Part shown: positions 52,801 to 61,029 of the stretch, one piece after another | Layout of the letters: every line of letters starts with the position of its first letter | How positions within the stretch are numbered: the first letter of the stretch is position 1 | DNA from: Flavobacterium sp. | GTDB lineage: Bacteria > Bacteroidota > Bacteroidia > Flavobacteriales > Flavobacteriaceae | Assembly (NCBI RefSeq): GCF_027531905.1 | Contig: NZ_JAPZSU010000043.1 | Location: 1 to 64,000, forward strand | Reading direction: 5' to 3' | Length of the DNA stretch: 64,000 nucleotides | Program-made: the position numbers and the translations under genes | The notes under the pieces: model-generated | Databases searched by the model: none | Seen by the model: only the letters and a program-made list of their open reading frames with translations | Told to the model about the DNA's origin: nothing

Positions 52801-53580
52801 TCCGTTGAAAGGCTCTACAGTAGTAGGGAAGTTGTGCGTTTCAGCTTTTAAGGAAAGTACGGCGTCAAATTCTTTTTCTTCGTAAAAATCTGGTTTATCG
52901 GCACTTTTTGGTGCAAATTGTGTCACTTTTGGTCCTTTTACAAAAGCCACATTATCTTTATAAGCAGATACAATATCGTTTGGATTCGTTTCTGAGGTTT
53001 TCTTAATTAATTTGAAAAGAGAAGTCGGTTTTTCTTCACCATCAATTACAAAAGTTCCGTTGAAAATTTTGTGACGACAGTGCTCTGAATTCGCTTGTGA
53101 GAACGCAAAAATCTCAGAGTCGGTTAATTTGCGACCTAATTTAGTCGCTAAATTAGAAAGGTACTCCACTTCTTCTGGACTCAAAGCCAAACCTTCGGAT
53201 TGATTATAAGCTTCAATATCATCGATTTCCAATATAGGTTCTGGTTGGATATTGATAGTAAAAATGTCTTGATTTAATTCGCTAAATTTTTGCGAAAGCA
53301 TAGGATCAAAATCCGAAAAATCTTCGGTAACACGTTGAAATTCCTCTATTCTGATGATGCCAGAAATCCCCATATTTTGAGTGATTTCTACCGCGTTGGT
53401 ACTCCAAGGCGTAATCATAGTGGCGCGTGGTCCAACAAAAAAATCCGACAAGACGGATTTTTCTATTTTAGTGGCATCAGCAAATAGCCAGTTGAGTTTT
53501 GAGATGTCTTGAGCCGAAATTTCGTTCTGCGTGTGTACGGCAAAAACAGTGTTACTTTGGTTTTCAAAGAAATGAATCAT
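49843..53580 (-). CDS. purL: Phosphoribosylformylglycinamidine synthase (PurL, large form) with in-frame repeat insertions
   Basis: A 1245-aa enzyme for the FGAR to FGAM step of purine synthesis. It is the single-chain form: FGAM synthase domains, for example SLKAETHNFPTTVEPFNGAA and HDHGAGGHLNCLSELVEETG, and a C-terminal glutamine amidotransferase with the Cys in SVGICNGCQLWMEL and the His in SHGEGKFH. Start at 53580 (MIHFFENQSNTVFAVHTQNE), since the upstream Met at 53610 adds a poor extension. Three short stretches look like translated intergenic repeats: SFDSAQDDR (about 297-305), HFDKLSGTS (about 355-363) and SPLTPEGGTS (about 854-863). The frame is kept through all three. Confidence 0.95.
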   Translation of the reverse strand: MIHFFENQSNTVFAVHTQNEISAQDISKLNWLFADATKIEKSVLSDFFVGPRATMITPWSTNAVEITQNMGISGIIRIEEFQRVTEDFSDFDPMLSQKFSELNQDIFTINIQPEPILEIDDIEAYNQSEGLALSPEEVEYLSNLATKLGRKLTDSEIFAFSQANSEHCRHKIFNGTFVIDGEEKPTSLFKLIKKTSETNPNDIVSAYKDNVAFVKGPKVTQFAPKSADKPDFYEEKEFDAVLSLKAETHNFPTTVEPFNGAATGSGGEIRDRLAGGQGSLPLAGTAVYMTAYSRLTSFDSAQDDRPWEKGMAERPWLYQTPMDILIKASNGASDFGNKFGQPLITGSVLTFEHEHFDKLSGTSKKIGYDKVIMQAGGIGYGKLDQAIKKKPTAGDKIVILGGENYRIGMGGAAVSSADTGAFGSGIELNAVQRSNPEMQKRAANAIRGLVESDHNPIVSIHDHGAGGHLNCLSELVEETGGLIDLDKLPVGDPTLSAKEIIGNESQERMGLVIGEKDMDTLQRIADRERSPMYQVGDVTNDHRFTFESKTTGVKPMDYALEDFFGSSPKTIMTDKKVAVNYTELNYTTKNIPNYLNQVLQLEAVACKDWLTNKVDRCVGGRVAKQQCAGPLQLPLNNVGVMALDFKGKEGIATTVGHSPVASLIDPVAGTRTAIAEALSNIVWAPLKDGLQSVSLSANWMWACKNEGEDARLYEAVQACSDFAIELGINIPTGKDSLSMKQKYPNDEVIAPGTVIISAAGNCTNITKVVEPVLQRNGGNIYYLNLSQDSFKLGGSSFAQILNKVGTDVPSITDAAYFKTAFNVLQEAIKNRQIKAGHDIGSGGLITTLLELCFSPLTPEGGTSNYAETGMKLNFDELINKWGNKKDYVEVLFSENIGIVVQPANNIEFETLLAEQKIEFFNLGTANTTGKLEFGDWSLDIPSLRDTWFKTSYLLDAKQSRNGMAEARYANYKNQPLDYQFPAHFDGKKATIDASKPRPRAAIIREKGSNSEREMANAMYLAGFDVKDVHMTDLISGRETLEDIQFIGAVGGFSNSDVLGSAKGWAGAFLYNEKANTALKNFFKREDTLSVGICNGCQLWMELELINPEDKVHGKMHHNTSNKHESIFTSVKVQKNNSVMLSSLEGATLGVWVSHGEGKFHLPEQEANYNIVAKYGYEGYPSNPNGSDYNTAMLCDATGRHLVMMPHIERSIFPWNWAHYPDNGQKDEVSPWLEAFVNARKWIEKQ
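50996..51022. repeat. Palindromic intergenic-type repeat inside purL (site 3)
   Basis: CCCCCTTCGGGGG (hairpin) plus GTTAGGGGG lies in frame in purL, giving SPLTPEGG. It has the form of a common intergenic palindrome of this phylum. Confidence 0.6.
52494..52518. repeat. Repeat of intergenic type inside purL (site 2)
   Basis: GTCCCACTGAGCTTGTCGAAG in frame (written here only to that extent on the + strand) encodes HFDKLSGT. It is the CTTCGACAAGCTCAG-type repeat, a form often found between genes in Bacteroidetes. Confidence 0.6.
52669..52693. repeat. Repeat of intergenic type inside purL (site 1)
   Basis: CATCCTGAGCGGAGTCGAAG in frame encodes FDSAQDD on the minus strand. It is the CTTCGACTCCGCTCAGGATG-type repeat, another common intergenic form. 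Confidence 0.65.
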
Positions 53581-53631
53581 TGTTGTAGGGTTTGTTGTAT
53601 TGCGGTGCAAATTTAGTTAATTAAGGCCTAA

Positions 53632-53660
53632 AAAAAAAGCGGCAATTGCTGCCGCTTTAA
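53632..53660. terminator. Terminator of the first endonuclease gene
   Basis: AAAGCGGCA and TGCCGCTTT pair across ATTGC, upstream of purL and beyond the stop at 53682 of the minus-strand endonuclease gene. Confidence 0.85.
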
Positions 53661-53681
53661 ATAAAATTATCTTATCGTTAT

Positions 53682-55451
53682 CTAATTTACAATTAGCTTT
53701 TTGGTTGTTGATTTTCCTTCTTTTGTGACTTTGACCAAATAAATCCCTTTTTGAAGATTATTTACAGCTGTAGCAGCTGTGTTATTGTATTCTTTTTCAA
53801 AAACTTTTTGTCCCGAAACTGAAAATATGATAACGTCGTGTTTGTCGTTAGCATTTTCAAAATTGATTTTTACCGTTCCATTAGAAGGATTAGGATAAAT
53901 GGCAAAGCTTTCTTTTTCTAATTCATCCACTGCAAGTATTGTGTTGCAACTCCAAGAGAGGTCATCAAATAGTACTCTGTTTGAAGTAGTACTGTTTCCA
54001 GTTATGCTGATTACGACATCTCCGGTTATATTAATATTTGGAATTGTTGTAGTATTAGAAGTAGCGCTATAAGGTATCGTACCTACTTCGGTACCATTTA
54101 CATTGAGTTTAAATGTTCCAGCAGTCCCTGTATAAATTAATTTGGTTGTAACTGTCAAATCTTTGATTCCATTGGCTACTGTTGAGGAAGAGAGAGAGCC
54201 GTTTCTAATGATTATTGCTCTATTATTTAACGGTTGATCGGTTCTTGCATCAGTTGCTGTCCAAGTTATTCCGCCATTTGTCCAAGTGCGAGTAGCATAA
54301 GAAGTTGCATTAGCAGGAATATTTTCGAAATTTTCAGAAGCACAAGTGGTTGTTCCAGCGGCGGGCGCTTTAGTTGTTCCTGTTACTGATGCACTCGCCA
54401 CAGAAGAATTTCTATCAGCGTCTCTAGCAATTAAATAAAAAGTATAGGTTGTTTCCGCCGCTAGGCCAGTGATGGTTGTGGTTACCCCAGTTACTGAAGT
54501 TTTTAAAGTACCATTTACGTATACATCATAGCCTGTAACTCCCACATTGTCTGTTGAAGCAGTCCAAGTTAAAGTTGCAGAATTGGTCGTAGTTTCGGTT
54601 ACTACTAGATTGTTTGGGGCAGTTGGAGCTTCAGTATCAACAGTGCCTACTTTCCAAATTTCGGTTACATAGTTTGGGTTATCAATAAATGGATTTCTAT
54701 TGTTTTGTCTTGTATAAATGGCGTTGTTTCTTGCAATTTCCCTTGCGCTTACGGGGTCTTGATTATGCCAAGCTAATAATTGATTTAAAAAAGCAGTGGT
54801 AAAAACTTGATTGCTGGTATTGTTGAACATAGCATAGTTATAACCTGCTACGGTATTTTCATATCTAGTAGCAAAGTAGAAATACATTCTAGCAATATCT
54901 CCTTTGAATTCATCGATGGGTTCAAAAACCAGTCCGCTGTAACCGGCTGTTGTGCTTGTTCCCAGTTTGCTTCCATTTAAGGTAGTTTGCGAAGGCGTTA
55001 CTACAACTGAATGCGGATAGTTAGAACGGATTCCATTTACTTTTCCATCGGTTGGCGTAATAAAGTGCGCATCCGAAACCATTGGTGAAAGCTCATTAAA
55101 AACGGATTGCGGAATAATGTGTTCTCTGTTATAACAATCACCTTCGTTAGTATAATTACCACATCTTTGAGTGGCTGCAATGCTGTAGTTATAAGGGTCT
55201 GTTCCTGCAGGATTCTCCGAATACATATCTAAAACGGAACCGTCTTTTTCGAAAAAATTGTCAATGTCAGAAGTTTGATAGGTGACATATAACCCTGCAT
55301 AATCAATAACAGTATGGTCTTTAATAATGTTGTACAATTGGGTTTTTAGCGTGTAGCCTGTACCTGTTGCGGTGGAATAATATCCAGCCGGAGCTTGGGC
55401 AAAACTCGCTGAAAAGAGGACTAAAAAAAGTAGGGAGTAGATTTGTTTCAT
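53682..55451 (-). CDS. Secreted endonuclease I with fibronectin type III domain and T9SS type A tail
   Basis: A 589-aa exported nuclease (signal MKQIYSLLFLVLFSASFAQ). Residues 20-265 form the endonuclease I (EndA/Vvn) domain with the metal/catalytic segment NREHIIPQSVFNELSPMVSD, AHFITPTDGKVNGIRSNYPH, and RMYFYFATRYENTVAGY. A fibronectin type III domain (about 275-365: APNNLVVTETTTNSATLTWT) is followed by a carbohydrate-binding-like beta domain that ends in RVLFDDLSWSC, and a C-terminal T9SS type A sorting signal (FAIYPNPSNGTVKINFENAN, ending LIVN). It is a paralog of the next gene (55633), which has another middle domain. Probably degrades external DNA. Confidence 0.93.
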   Translation of the reverse strand: MKQIYSLLFLVLFSASFAQAPAGYYSTATGTGYTLKTQLYNIIKDHTVIDYAGLYVTYQTSDIDNFFEKDGSVLDMYSENPAGTDPYNYSIAATQRCGNYTNEGDCYNREHIIPQSVFNELSPMVSDAHFITPTDGKVNGIRSNYPHSVVVTPSQTTLNGSKLGTSTTAGYSGLVFEPIDEFKGDIARMYFYFATRYENTVAGYNYAMFNNTSNQVFTTAFLNQLLAWHNQDPVSAREIARNNAIYTRQNNRNPFIDNPNYVTEIWKVGTVDTEAPTAPNNLVVTETTTNSATLTWTASTDNVGVTGYDVYVNGTLKTSVTGVTTTITGLAAETTYTFYLIARDADRNSSVASASVTGTTKAPAAGTTTCASENFENIPANATSYATRTWTNGGITWTATDARTDQPLNNRAIIIRNGSLSSSTVANGIKDLTVTTKLIYTGTAGTFKLNVNGTEVGTIPYSATSNTTTIPNINITGDVVISITGNSTTSNRVLFDDLSWSCNTILAVDELEKESFAIYPNPSNGTVKINFENANDKHDVIIFSVSGQKVFEKEYNNTAATAVNNLQKGIYLVKVTKEGKSTTKKLIVN

Positions 55452-55583
55452 AATGTGAAATAGGATAAAATGTTTAAAAGTTTGTAAAGCTATTCTTTAC
55501 AAATGGAACCTAGGTTAAGAAATATTTAAATATTAGTGGATTGGGGTTTATTCTTTTATGAAGAAAAAAGTATTGAGTTAACA

Positions 55584-55613
55584 TAAAAAAACGACACAAT
55601 TGTGTCGTTTTTC
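55584..55613. terminator. Terminator of the second endonuclease gene
   Basis: AAAAACGACACAA and TTGTGTCGTTTTT form a perfect hairpin downstream of 55633 on the minus strand. Confidence 0.88.
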
Positions 55614-55632
55614 ATATTGGAACTGGTTGTAA

Positions 55633-57474
55633 TTAGTTGATAATTATCTTTTTGTAGATAGTTTGTGTAGCGTCTTCTATTTTGACCAAATAAAATCCTT
55701 TTGGAATAGTGTTTAGGGTCTCCGAAGGTTGCGTAATGTTTTCTTTCTCAAAAATGATTTGTCCTAACAATGAGATAAGCTGAATAGAATAATTTTTGTT
55801 AGAATTGTTGTAATTAATCGTAAAATCACCGTGAGAAGGATTGGGGTAAATTGAAATTACATCGATATCAGTTACTTCTTCTTTGTTCACTTTAGTGCTT
55901 GTTTTGCTACCAAGGTTGTTGCAAGTGTCTGTTGTGAATGAGTCCCATTGGCTTGAAAGATTAAAGGTCGTGCTTGGTGACGTTACAGTTGCTTTTCTTC
56001 TCAAGGTTACATCGGCAGCGAAATTAGCCGTTCCTCCATTAAAAGTCCCAATGATATCAATCAATACTCCATTTTTGAACAGACCTACAGCATCATTTCC
56101 GTTAAAGGTCAATTCGGTTGCGGCTGTTGAAATATTGGCAGATGTTTTAGGATAGCAAGTGGATGTAATAGAACTATTCACTATGGTAAATTTACCACCA
56201 CTTGTTAATGTTCCTGACAAAGTTAGTCCCGTGCTCCAAGCTCCGGCACCATTAGTTTGTTTTTTGATGGTATAGCTCGATAAGTTTACTGCCGCTCCAG
56301 TGTTATTGGCAATTTCTAATGCTTTGTTGTTCGATGAACCTTCTATGTATTCAGAGAAAAGCAAGTCGGTTGCAGCTGTTCCGCCGCTACTAGTTGTTAC
56401 TGTAATGGTAGTACTTTTTGTTGAACTATTTCCTGCTGCGTCTTTTGCAACTACATAAAAAGAGTAAGCGGTAGAAGCAGACAATCCTGTTATAGAGGCA
56501 GTTGTGCCAGTAACAGTAGTTTTGAGGGTGTTGTTCATATAAATAGCATACCCAGTTACTCCCACATTGTCTGTTGAAGCAGTCCAATTTAATGAAACAG
56601 AAGTAGCTGTAATAGCAGAAGCTGTTAAATTGGTTGGAATAGTTGGTGCTTGCGTATCAGAAGAAGGAGCGGATCCCCAAATAGCTTGTACATATTCAGG
56701 ATGGTCTATATAGGGGTTACGGTTATTTTGTCTAGCATAAATAGCGTTGTTTCGGGCTATTTCTCTCGCACTTACTGGGTCTTGATTGTGCCAAGCTAAT
56801 AGTTGATTTAAAAAGGCGGTAGTAAAAACTTTGTTGCTTGAACCATCAAACATTGGAAAAGAATAGCCTGCTACGGTATTCTCATAGCGAGTGGCGAAGT
56901 AGAAATACATTCTAGCTATGTCACCTTTAAAATCATTTATTGGCTCAAAAACAGTTCCGCTATAGCCAGAAACACCACTCGAACCTAGTTTTCCTCCGTT
57001 CAAAGAGGTCCAAGTTGCTGTAGCTACATTTCCATGAGGATAGTTTGAACGCTGTCCGTTTACTTTTCCGTCGGTAGGAGTAATGAAATGCGCATCAGAA
57101 ACCATTGGTGCTGCGGAATTAAAGGAAGACTGTGGAATAATATGTTCTCTATTGTAACAGTCTCCTTCCACAGAGTAAGTACCACATCTTTGAGTTGATC
57201 CTGAACTATAGTTGTAAGGGTCTGTACCAGAAGGTTTTTCGGAGTACATGTCTAAAATGCTTCCATCATTTTCATAAAAAGAATCGATATCAGAGGTTTG
57301 ATACGTAGTGTACAGTCCAGCATATCCATTGTCGGTGTGGCCTTTGATGATGTTGTAAAGCTGTGTTTTCAAAGTGAATCCAGTACTAGTGGCAGTGCTA
57401 TAATAACCAGATGGAATTTGTCCAAATCCAATCGAAGACGAAAGAATAAGAAGTAAAACGTAGAGTTTTTTCAT
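55633..57474 (-). CDS. Second secreted endonuclease I with FN3, lamin-tail-like domain and T9SS type A tail
   Basis: A 613-aa paralog of the gene at 53682. The nuclease part (NREHIIPQSSFNSAAPMVSD, AHFITPTDGKVNGQRSNYPH, QDPVSAREIARNNAIYARQN) and the FN3 domain (SVSLNWTASTDNVGVTGYAI) are very similar to those of its neighbour. The following region (about 365-515) is a different domain: LLFSEYIEGSSNNKALEIAN, a lamin-tail-domain start, with NGNDAVGLFKNGVLIDIIGT. It ends with the type A signal ISIYPNPSHGDFTINYNNSN and KIIIN. Tandem duplication followed by replacement of the middle is the best explanation. Confidence 0.93.
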   Translation of the reverse strand: MKKLYVLLLILSSSIGFGQIPSGYYSTATSTGFTLKTQLYNIIKGHTDNGYAGLYTTYQTSDIDSFYENDGSILDMYSEKPSGTDPYNYSSGSTQRCGTYSVEGDCYNREHIIPQSSFNSAAPMVSDAHFITPTDGKVNGQRSNYPHGNVATATWTSLNGGKLGSSGVSGYSGTVFEPINDFKGDIARMYFYFATRYENTVAGYSFPMFDGSSNKVFTTAFLNQLLAWHNQDPVSAREIARNNAIYARQNNRNPYIDHPEYVQAIWGSAPSSDTQAPTIPTNLTASAITATSVSLNWTASTDNVGVTGYAIYMNNTLKTTVTGTTASITGLSASTAYSFYVVAKDAAGNSSTKSTTITVTTSSGGTAATDLLFSEYIEGSSNNKALEIANNTGAAVNLSSYTIKKQTNGAGAWSTGLTLSGTLTSGGKFTIVNSSITSTCYPKTSANISTAATELTFNGNDAVGLFKNGVLIDIIGTFNGGTANFAADVTLRRKATVTSPSTTFNLSSQWDSFTTDTCNNLGSKTSTKVNKEEVTDIDVISIYPNPSHGDFTINYNNSNKNYSIQLISLLGQIIFEKENITQPSETLNTIPKGFYLVKIEDATQTIYKKIIIN

Positions 57475-57766
57475 AAGTGCAAGTTTTAGTTAAGTTAATA
57501 GATTAGGGTTTTATGTATTTGGTTTTCAATATTATAATCTAGGTTTAATAACAAAAGTACCTTTTTTTGTTATACATTATGTTAAGAAATAGTAATATAA
57601 ATATGGTTTTTCTTATTTTTTAATGAAGTATGATATAATGGTAAATTTTGAGTAATTAGATAGCTATAATGTATTCTCAAAAAAAAGTGCTAACGTAAAA
57701 GCATAAGTAGTTGCATCATCTGCATAACTAAATGCTGATGACGAGATACTTTAAAAAACGGTAGAA
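57475..57766. other. Gap without a recognised gene
   Basis: A/T-rich DNA upstream of the second endonuclease gene. I see no ORF, tRNA or clear hairpin in it; promoters of the endonuclease gene probably lie near 57500-57600. Confidence 0.4.
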
Positions 57767-59299
57767 TTAATTGGTTTTCGGAAATGCTTTATTTTGATAA
57801 GCGCCCAAATCAGGAGGTAAGGTTCTACTTGTTCCTAAAATATCTAATGGGATTAAATAACTAGTATTCCCTTTGGCAAAAGCCGCCGAAGCATTGTCAA
57901 TATTGAGTTGGTTCTGATTTACTTTGAAAAATTTAGGGTCTTTGTTTAAAATTATCCCGCTGTAATGAGTAGCATCCGTCTCAAATTGGTATAAAGGGTC
58001 AGAGGTAAATGAATTATTGCTATTATTGAATTTCAACAAACAATGATTGAATTGATAATTGAAAACCGAAGTAGCTTTTTTATTCAACAGCATTTCATTA
58101 GCATAAGAACCGTAGATGATACAGTTATTAAAAGTAGCTTGCGTCAAATCTTTAGTCTCAGGAAGGGCGCCTGTGATAAAGTTGCTGATCAAAACTGCAA
58201 CTTGTTTGGAGCTATTCCAATTATTGTTAAAGGTTGAATGCGTAAAACGATATTCTCCGCCATACAAACAAGCCAAACTCGCTATACCCGCATTATTTAT
58301 GACTACATTTTCGCCTACTATTTTCCCTGTTTGAGCCAGAATGCCGTAATTACTTGAATTATAGATTTGAGTATTTTTTAGTTGTACTGTAGTTCCATCA
58401 TTATTTTGAATCAAAAGTCCGATGGTGGCATTTTTTATAGTCAAATGGTTGATACGGTTATTAGTGCTTCCGTTAGTTAGCCATAACGCTCCCCATTGTC
58501 CTGCTACATTCGAAAATCCGGGCTCTAAACGATCGCCTTCAAAAATGATTTCGTTTTCTAAAGCCTTCGTGGTTGAGGTAGTTCCGTTGATTTGAATGCT
58601 TCCTTGATTGGCTACAATCAATCCAGAATTGGCGTGAAAATGCACCCGAGCGCCAGCATCAAAAACAGCTGTTTTTCCCGAAGGAACTGCGGCATAACCA
58701 TAAATAACATAAGGTTTTGTTTTGGTAAAATGCAACTCATTGCCGTTGATTGCGTCATTTTCGTCTAAATAAAAACCTTCTATTTTTTCATTGCCAATTG
58801 GTAGCGTCTCAGTCGTACCATCCGCGAATCGCTGTGGATAAAGAAAAACAGCATCTTGAATTAGCGTAACCAATTCAACCGTTTGTAAATTGGCGCCACT
58901 ATCAAATTGAATTTTATCGGTATACAAAAAATCAGTAGGGTTAGCATCAGCGATACTTGCTGTGGTTTCGATAAAAATATACAAGCTGTCTTTGGCCAAC
59001 AACGTAATGTCTTTGAAAATTTTACCTGCTGTTCCTTGCTGTCCGTCTACAGTCATTCGGTATTTCGAATTGAGCCCTTTTTCGAATTGAATAATCGGAA
59101 TATTGATGTCGTTTTTGCTATTGTTATACACTTTTAGTTGGTACGTACTCGAACCAATATTGGTAAAAACCGTGTCTAAATACACCGTATCCTTAGAGAA
59201 TTTCAAATCGCCTGTGCTAGCCACAGTTTCAAAATCAGCTCGGCAAGAACCCAGTAGCAGTATAATTCCAAGAATAAAAACGGTAGCAATGGAGCGCAT
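57767..59299 (-). CDS. Lipoprotein with right-handed beta-helix-like repeats
   Basis: A 510-aa lipoprotein (MRSIATVFILGIILLLGSC, lipobox Cys at residue 19). An N-terminal beta-sandwich region (residues 25-150) with FSKDTVYLDTVFTNIGSSTY, typical of Bacteroidetes proteins, is followed by a region with repeated short strands such as HLTIKNATIGLLIQNNDGTT, VQLKNTQIYNSSNYGILAQT and ATFNNCIIYGSYANEMLLNK, which form a right-handed parallel beta-helix of the pectate-lyase type. No catalytic signature can be assigned. It may bind a polysaccharide at the cell surface. It diverges from the menI-like gene. Confidence 0.85.
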   Translation of the reverse strand: MRSIATVFILGIILLLGSCRADFETVASTGDLKFSKDTVYLDTVFTNIGSSTYQLKVYNNSKNDINIPIIQFEKGLNSKYRMTVDGQQGTAGKIFKDITLLAKDSLYIFIETTASIADANPTDFLYTDKIQFDSGANLQTVELVTLIQDAVFLYPQRFADGTTETLPIGNEKIEGFYLDENDAINGNELHFTKTKPYVIYGYAAVPSGKTAVFDAGARVHFHANSGLIVANQGSIQINGTTSTTKALENEIIFEGDRLEPGFSNVAGQWGALWLTNGSTNNRINHLTIKNATIGLLIQNNDGTTVQLKNTQIYNSSNYGILAQTGKIVGENVVINNAGIASLACLYGGEYRFTHSTFNNNWNSSKQVAVLISNFITGALPETKDLTQATFNNCIIYGSYANEMLLNKKATSVFNYQFNHCLLKFNNSNNSFTSDPLYQFETDATHYSGIILNKDPKFFKVNQNQLNIDNASAAFAKGNTSYLIPLDILGTSRTLPPDLGAYQNKAFPKTN

Positions 59300-59463
59300 T
59301 TCTTATTTTTTTTGGTAAAAATAACGATTAATTAGAATATGCCATCGCAAATCCCACAAATTTGATGGTGTTTGCTGTTGCGTATAAATGTAGTCAATTA
59401 TACTAAAAAACAGTGATAGGTTTGTACTGACCAATTAGTTCGCTTATTTTTACAAGAAATATT

Positions 59464-59895
59464 ATGACAATGGAAATAGATAAAGAGAAAATGCTCCAAT
59501 TTTGCAATGACTTTTCGAAGAATACGTTGATGGAGACCTTAAATATAGAATACATTGATGCTGGCGAAGGTTTTTTGGTAGCCAAAATGCCAGTCAATTC
59601 CAGAGTACATCAACCTATGGGATTATTGCACGGCGGTGCTTCGGTGGCTTTGGCAGAGAGTGTAGGGAGTGCGGCTTCTCACTTTTTCATCAATCCGAAA
59701 GAGCAAGAAGTTCGTGGGATTGAAATCTCGGCTAATCATCTAAAAAGTATACGCGAAGGCCTAGTTTTCGGCACTGCCAAAATTATTCATCAAGGTAAAA
59801 CCGTACATTTGTGGGAAATAAAAATCACCGACGAAGCCGGAAATTTGATTTCCTTATGTAAATTGACCAACATGGTTTTGCAAAAAAAGCCTTAA
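59464..59895 (+). CDS. menI: Hotdog-fold thioesterase, probably MenI (DHNA-CoA thioesterase)
   Basis: A 143-aa hotdog thioesterase of the PaaI/YdiI type. The motif MGLLHGGASVALAESVGSAA (about 51-70) carries the HGG turn and catalytic Glu. Met1 (MTMEIDKEKML) or Met3 could start it. The gene is 27 nt upstream of the isochorismate synthase gene on the same strand, so it very likely hydrolyses 1,4-dihydroxy-2-naphthoyl-CoA in menaquinone synthesis. That assignment leans on the neighbour; other acyl-CoA substrates are possible. Confidence 0.85.
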   Translation: MTMEIDKEKMLQFCNDFSKNTLMETLNIEYIDAGEGFLVAKMPVNSRVHQPMGLLHGGASVALAESVGSAASHFFINPKEQEVRGIEISANHLKSIREGLVFGTAKIIHQGKTVHLWEIKITDEAGNLISLCKLTNMVLQKKP

Positions 59896-59922
59896 TTATT
59901 TACGAACCTAAAAATAGCGGTT

Positions 59923-61023
59923 ATGATTGATTTTTTTATAAAAGTACAGCAACAAATTGCCTTAAACTTACCTTTCGTTATCTATCACAAACCTAATAAA
60001 AGTAAGATAATAGGTTTTTTTCAAAAAAATGACCACTTGTTTTTCGTAGATGATTATAAAGAAAGTGGATTTGTTTTTTCACCTTTCAATGGGAATCAGA
60101 TGATTTTGATTCCACTCAAGGAGTCTGTTAAATGGGAAACGATTGTGCCAACCGTTGACTTTGAAGAAACAAAAGGTACTTCTTCAGATGAAAATCAGGA
60201 GGCGAAAAATCATTTTTTAACACTAATTGAAAAAGGAGTCGAAACGATTAAAAATGGGGTTTTTGATAAAGTAGTTTTGTCTCGACAAGAAGAGGTCAAT
60301 GTGTCCAATTTTGATGTTGTGACAACTTTCGAAAAATTAATTGCTTTGTACCCTACTGCTTTTACGTATTGTTGGTTTCATCCCAAAATAGGGCTATGGA
60401 TGGGCGCTACACCCGAACGATTGTTGAAAGCGAACAAATCAAAGTTTTACACCACTGCTTTGGCCGGAACACAAATCTTTGACCCCAAAAAAAGAACGAC
60501 AGTTTGGGGAAATAAGGAACAAAAAGAGCAACAATATGTTACGGATTCTATTTTAGATAGTCTTAAAAACCATACTTCTGAGATTGTAATTTCGAGTCCA
60601 TACACCATTCAAGCAGGAAAGTTGTTGCACATCAACACCGATATCGAAGGCGTACTAAAACGAAGTTCGAGTTTAAAAGAAGTGGTTTCGGTTTTGCATC
60701 CAACGCCCGCCGTTTGCGGATTGCCCAAGCAGCAAGCTAAAGATTTTATTTTGGTTAATGAAGGCTATGACCGTAGTTATTATACTGGTTTTTTGGGTGA
60801 GTTAAATGTGAAAGGAGATTATTTGAATAAACCAAAATCTCATTTATTTGTAAATTTGCGTTGTATGCAAATTAAGCAAAGTGAAGACAAATCCGATACA
60901 GCAAAAGCTTATTTATATATGGGTTGCGGCATTACTTTAGAAAGTATTCCAGAGAAAGAATGGGAGGAAAGTGTCAACAAATCGATGACGATGAAAAGCG
61001 TCTTAGGTAAAATGGAAAAGTAG
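59923..61023 (+). CDS. menF: Isochorismate synthase (MenF-like chorismate-binding enzyme)
   Basis: A 366-aa enzyme of the chorismate-utilising family, converting chorismate to isochorismate for menaquinone synthesis. Recognisable segments: FDKVVLSRQEEV, IGLWMGATPERLLK, ALAGTQIFD, VLHPTPAVCGLPKQQAKDFI and SYYTGFLGELN, plus the metal-binding C-terminal GCGITLESIPEKEWEE. Family alternatives are anthranilate, aminodeoxychorismate or salicylate synthases; the A-C-G-L-P pattern and the MenI-like neighbour favour MenF. The 3' side runs into repeat copy E. Confidence 0.93.
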   Translation: MIDFFIKVQQQIALNLPFVIYHKPNKSKIIGFFQKNDHLFFVDDYKESGFVFSPFNGNQMILIPLKESVKWETIVPTVDFEETKGTSSDENQEAKNHFLTLIEKGVETIKNGVFDKVVLSRQEEVNVSNFDVVTTFEKLIALYPTAFTYCWFHPKIGLWMGATPERLLKANKSKFYTTALAGTQIFDPKKRTTVWGNKEQKEQQYVTDSILDSLKNHTSEIVISSPYTIQAGKLLHINTDIEGVLKRSSSLKEVVSVLHPTPAVCGLPKQQAKDFILVNEGYDRSYYTGFLGELNVKGDYLNKPKSHLFVNLRCMQIKQSEDKSDTAKAYLYMGCGITLESIPEKEWEESVNKSMTMKSVLGKMEK

Positions 61024-61029
61024 CTTATT

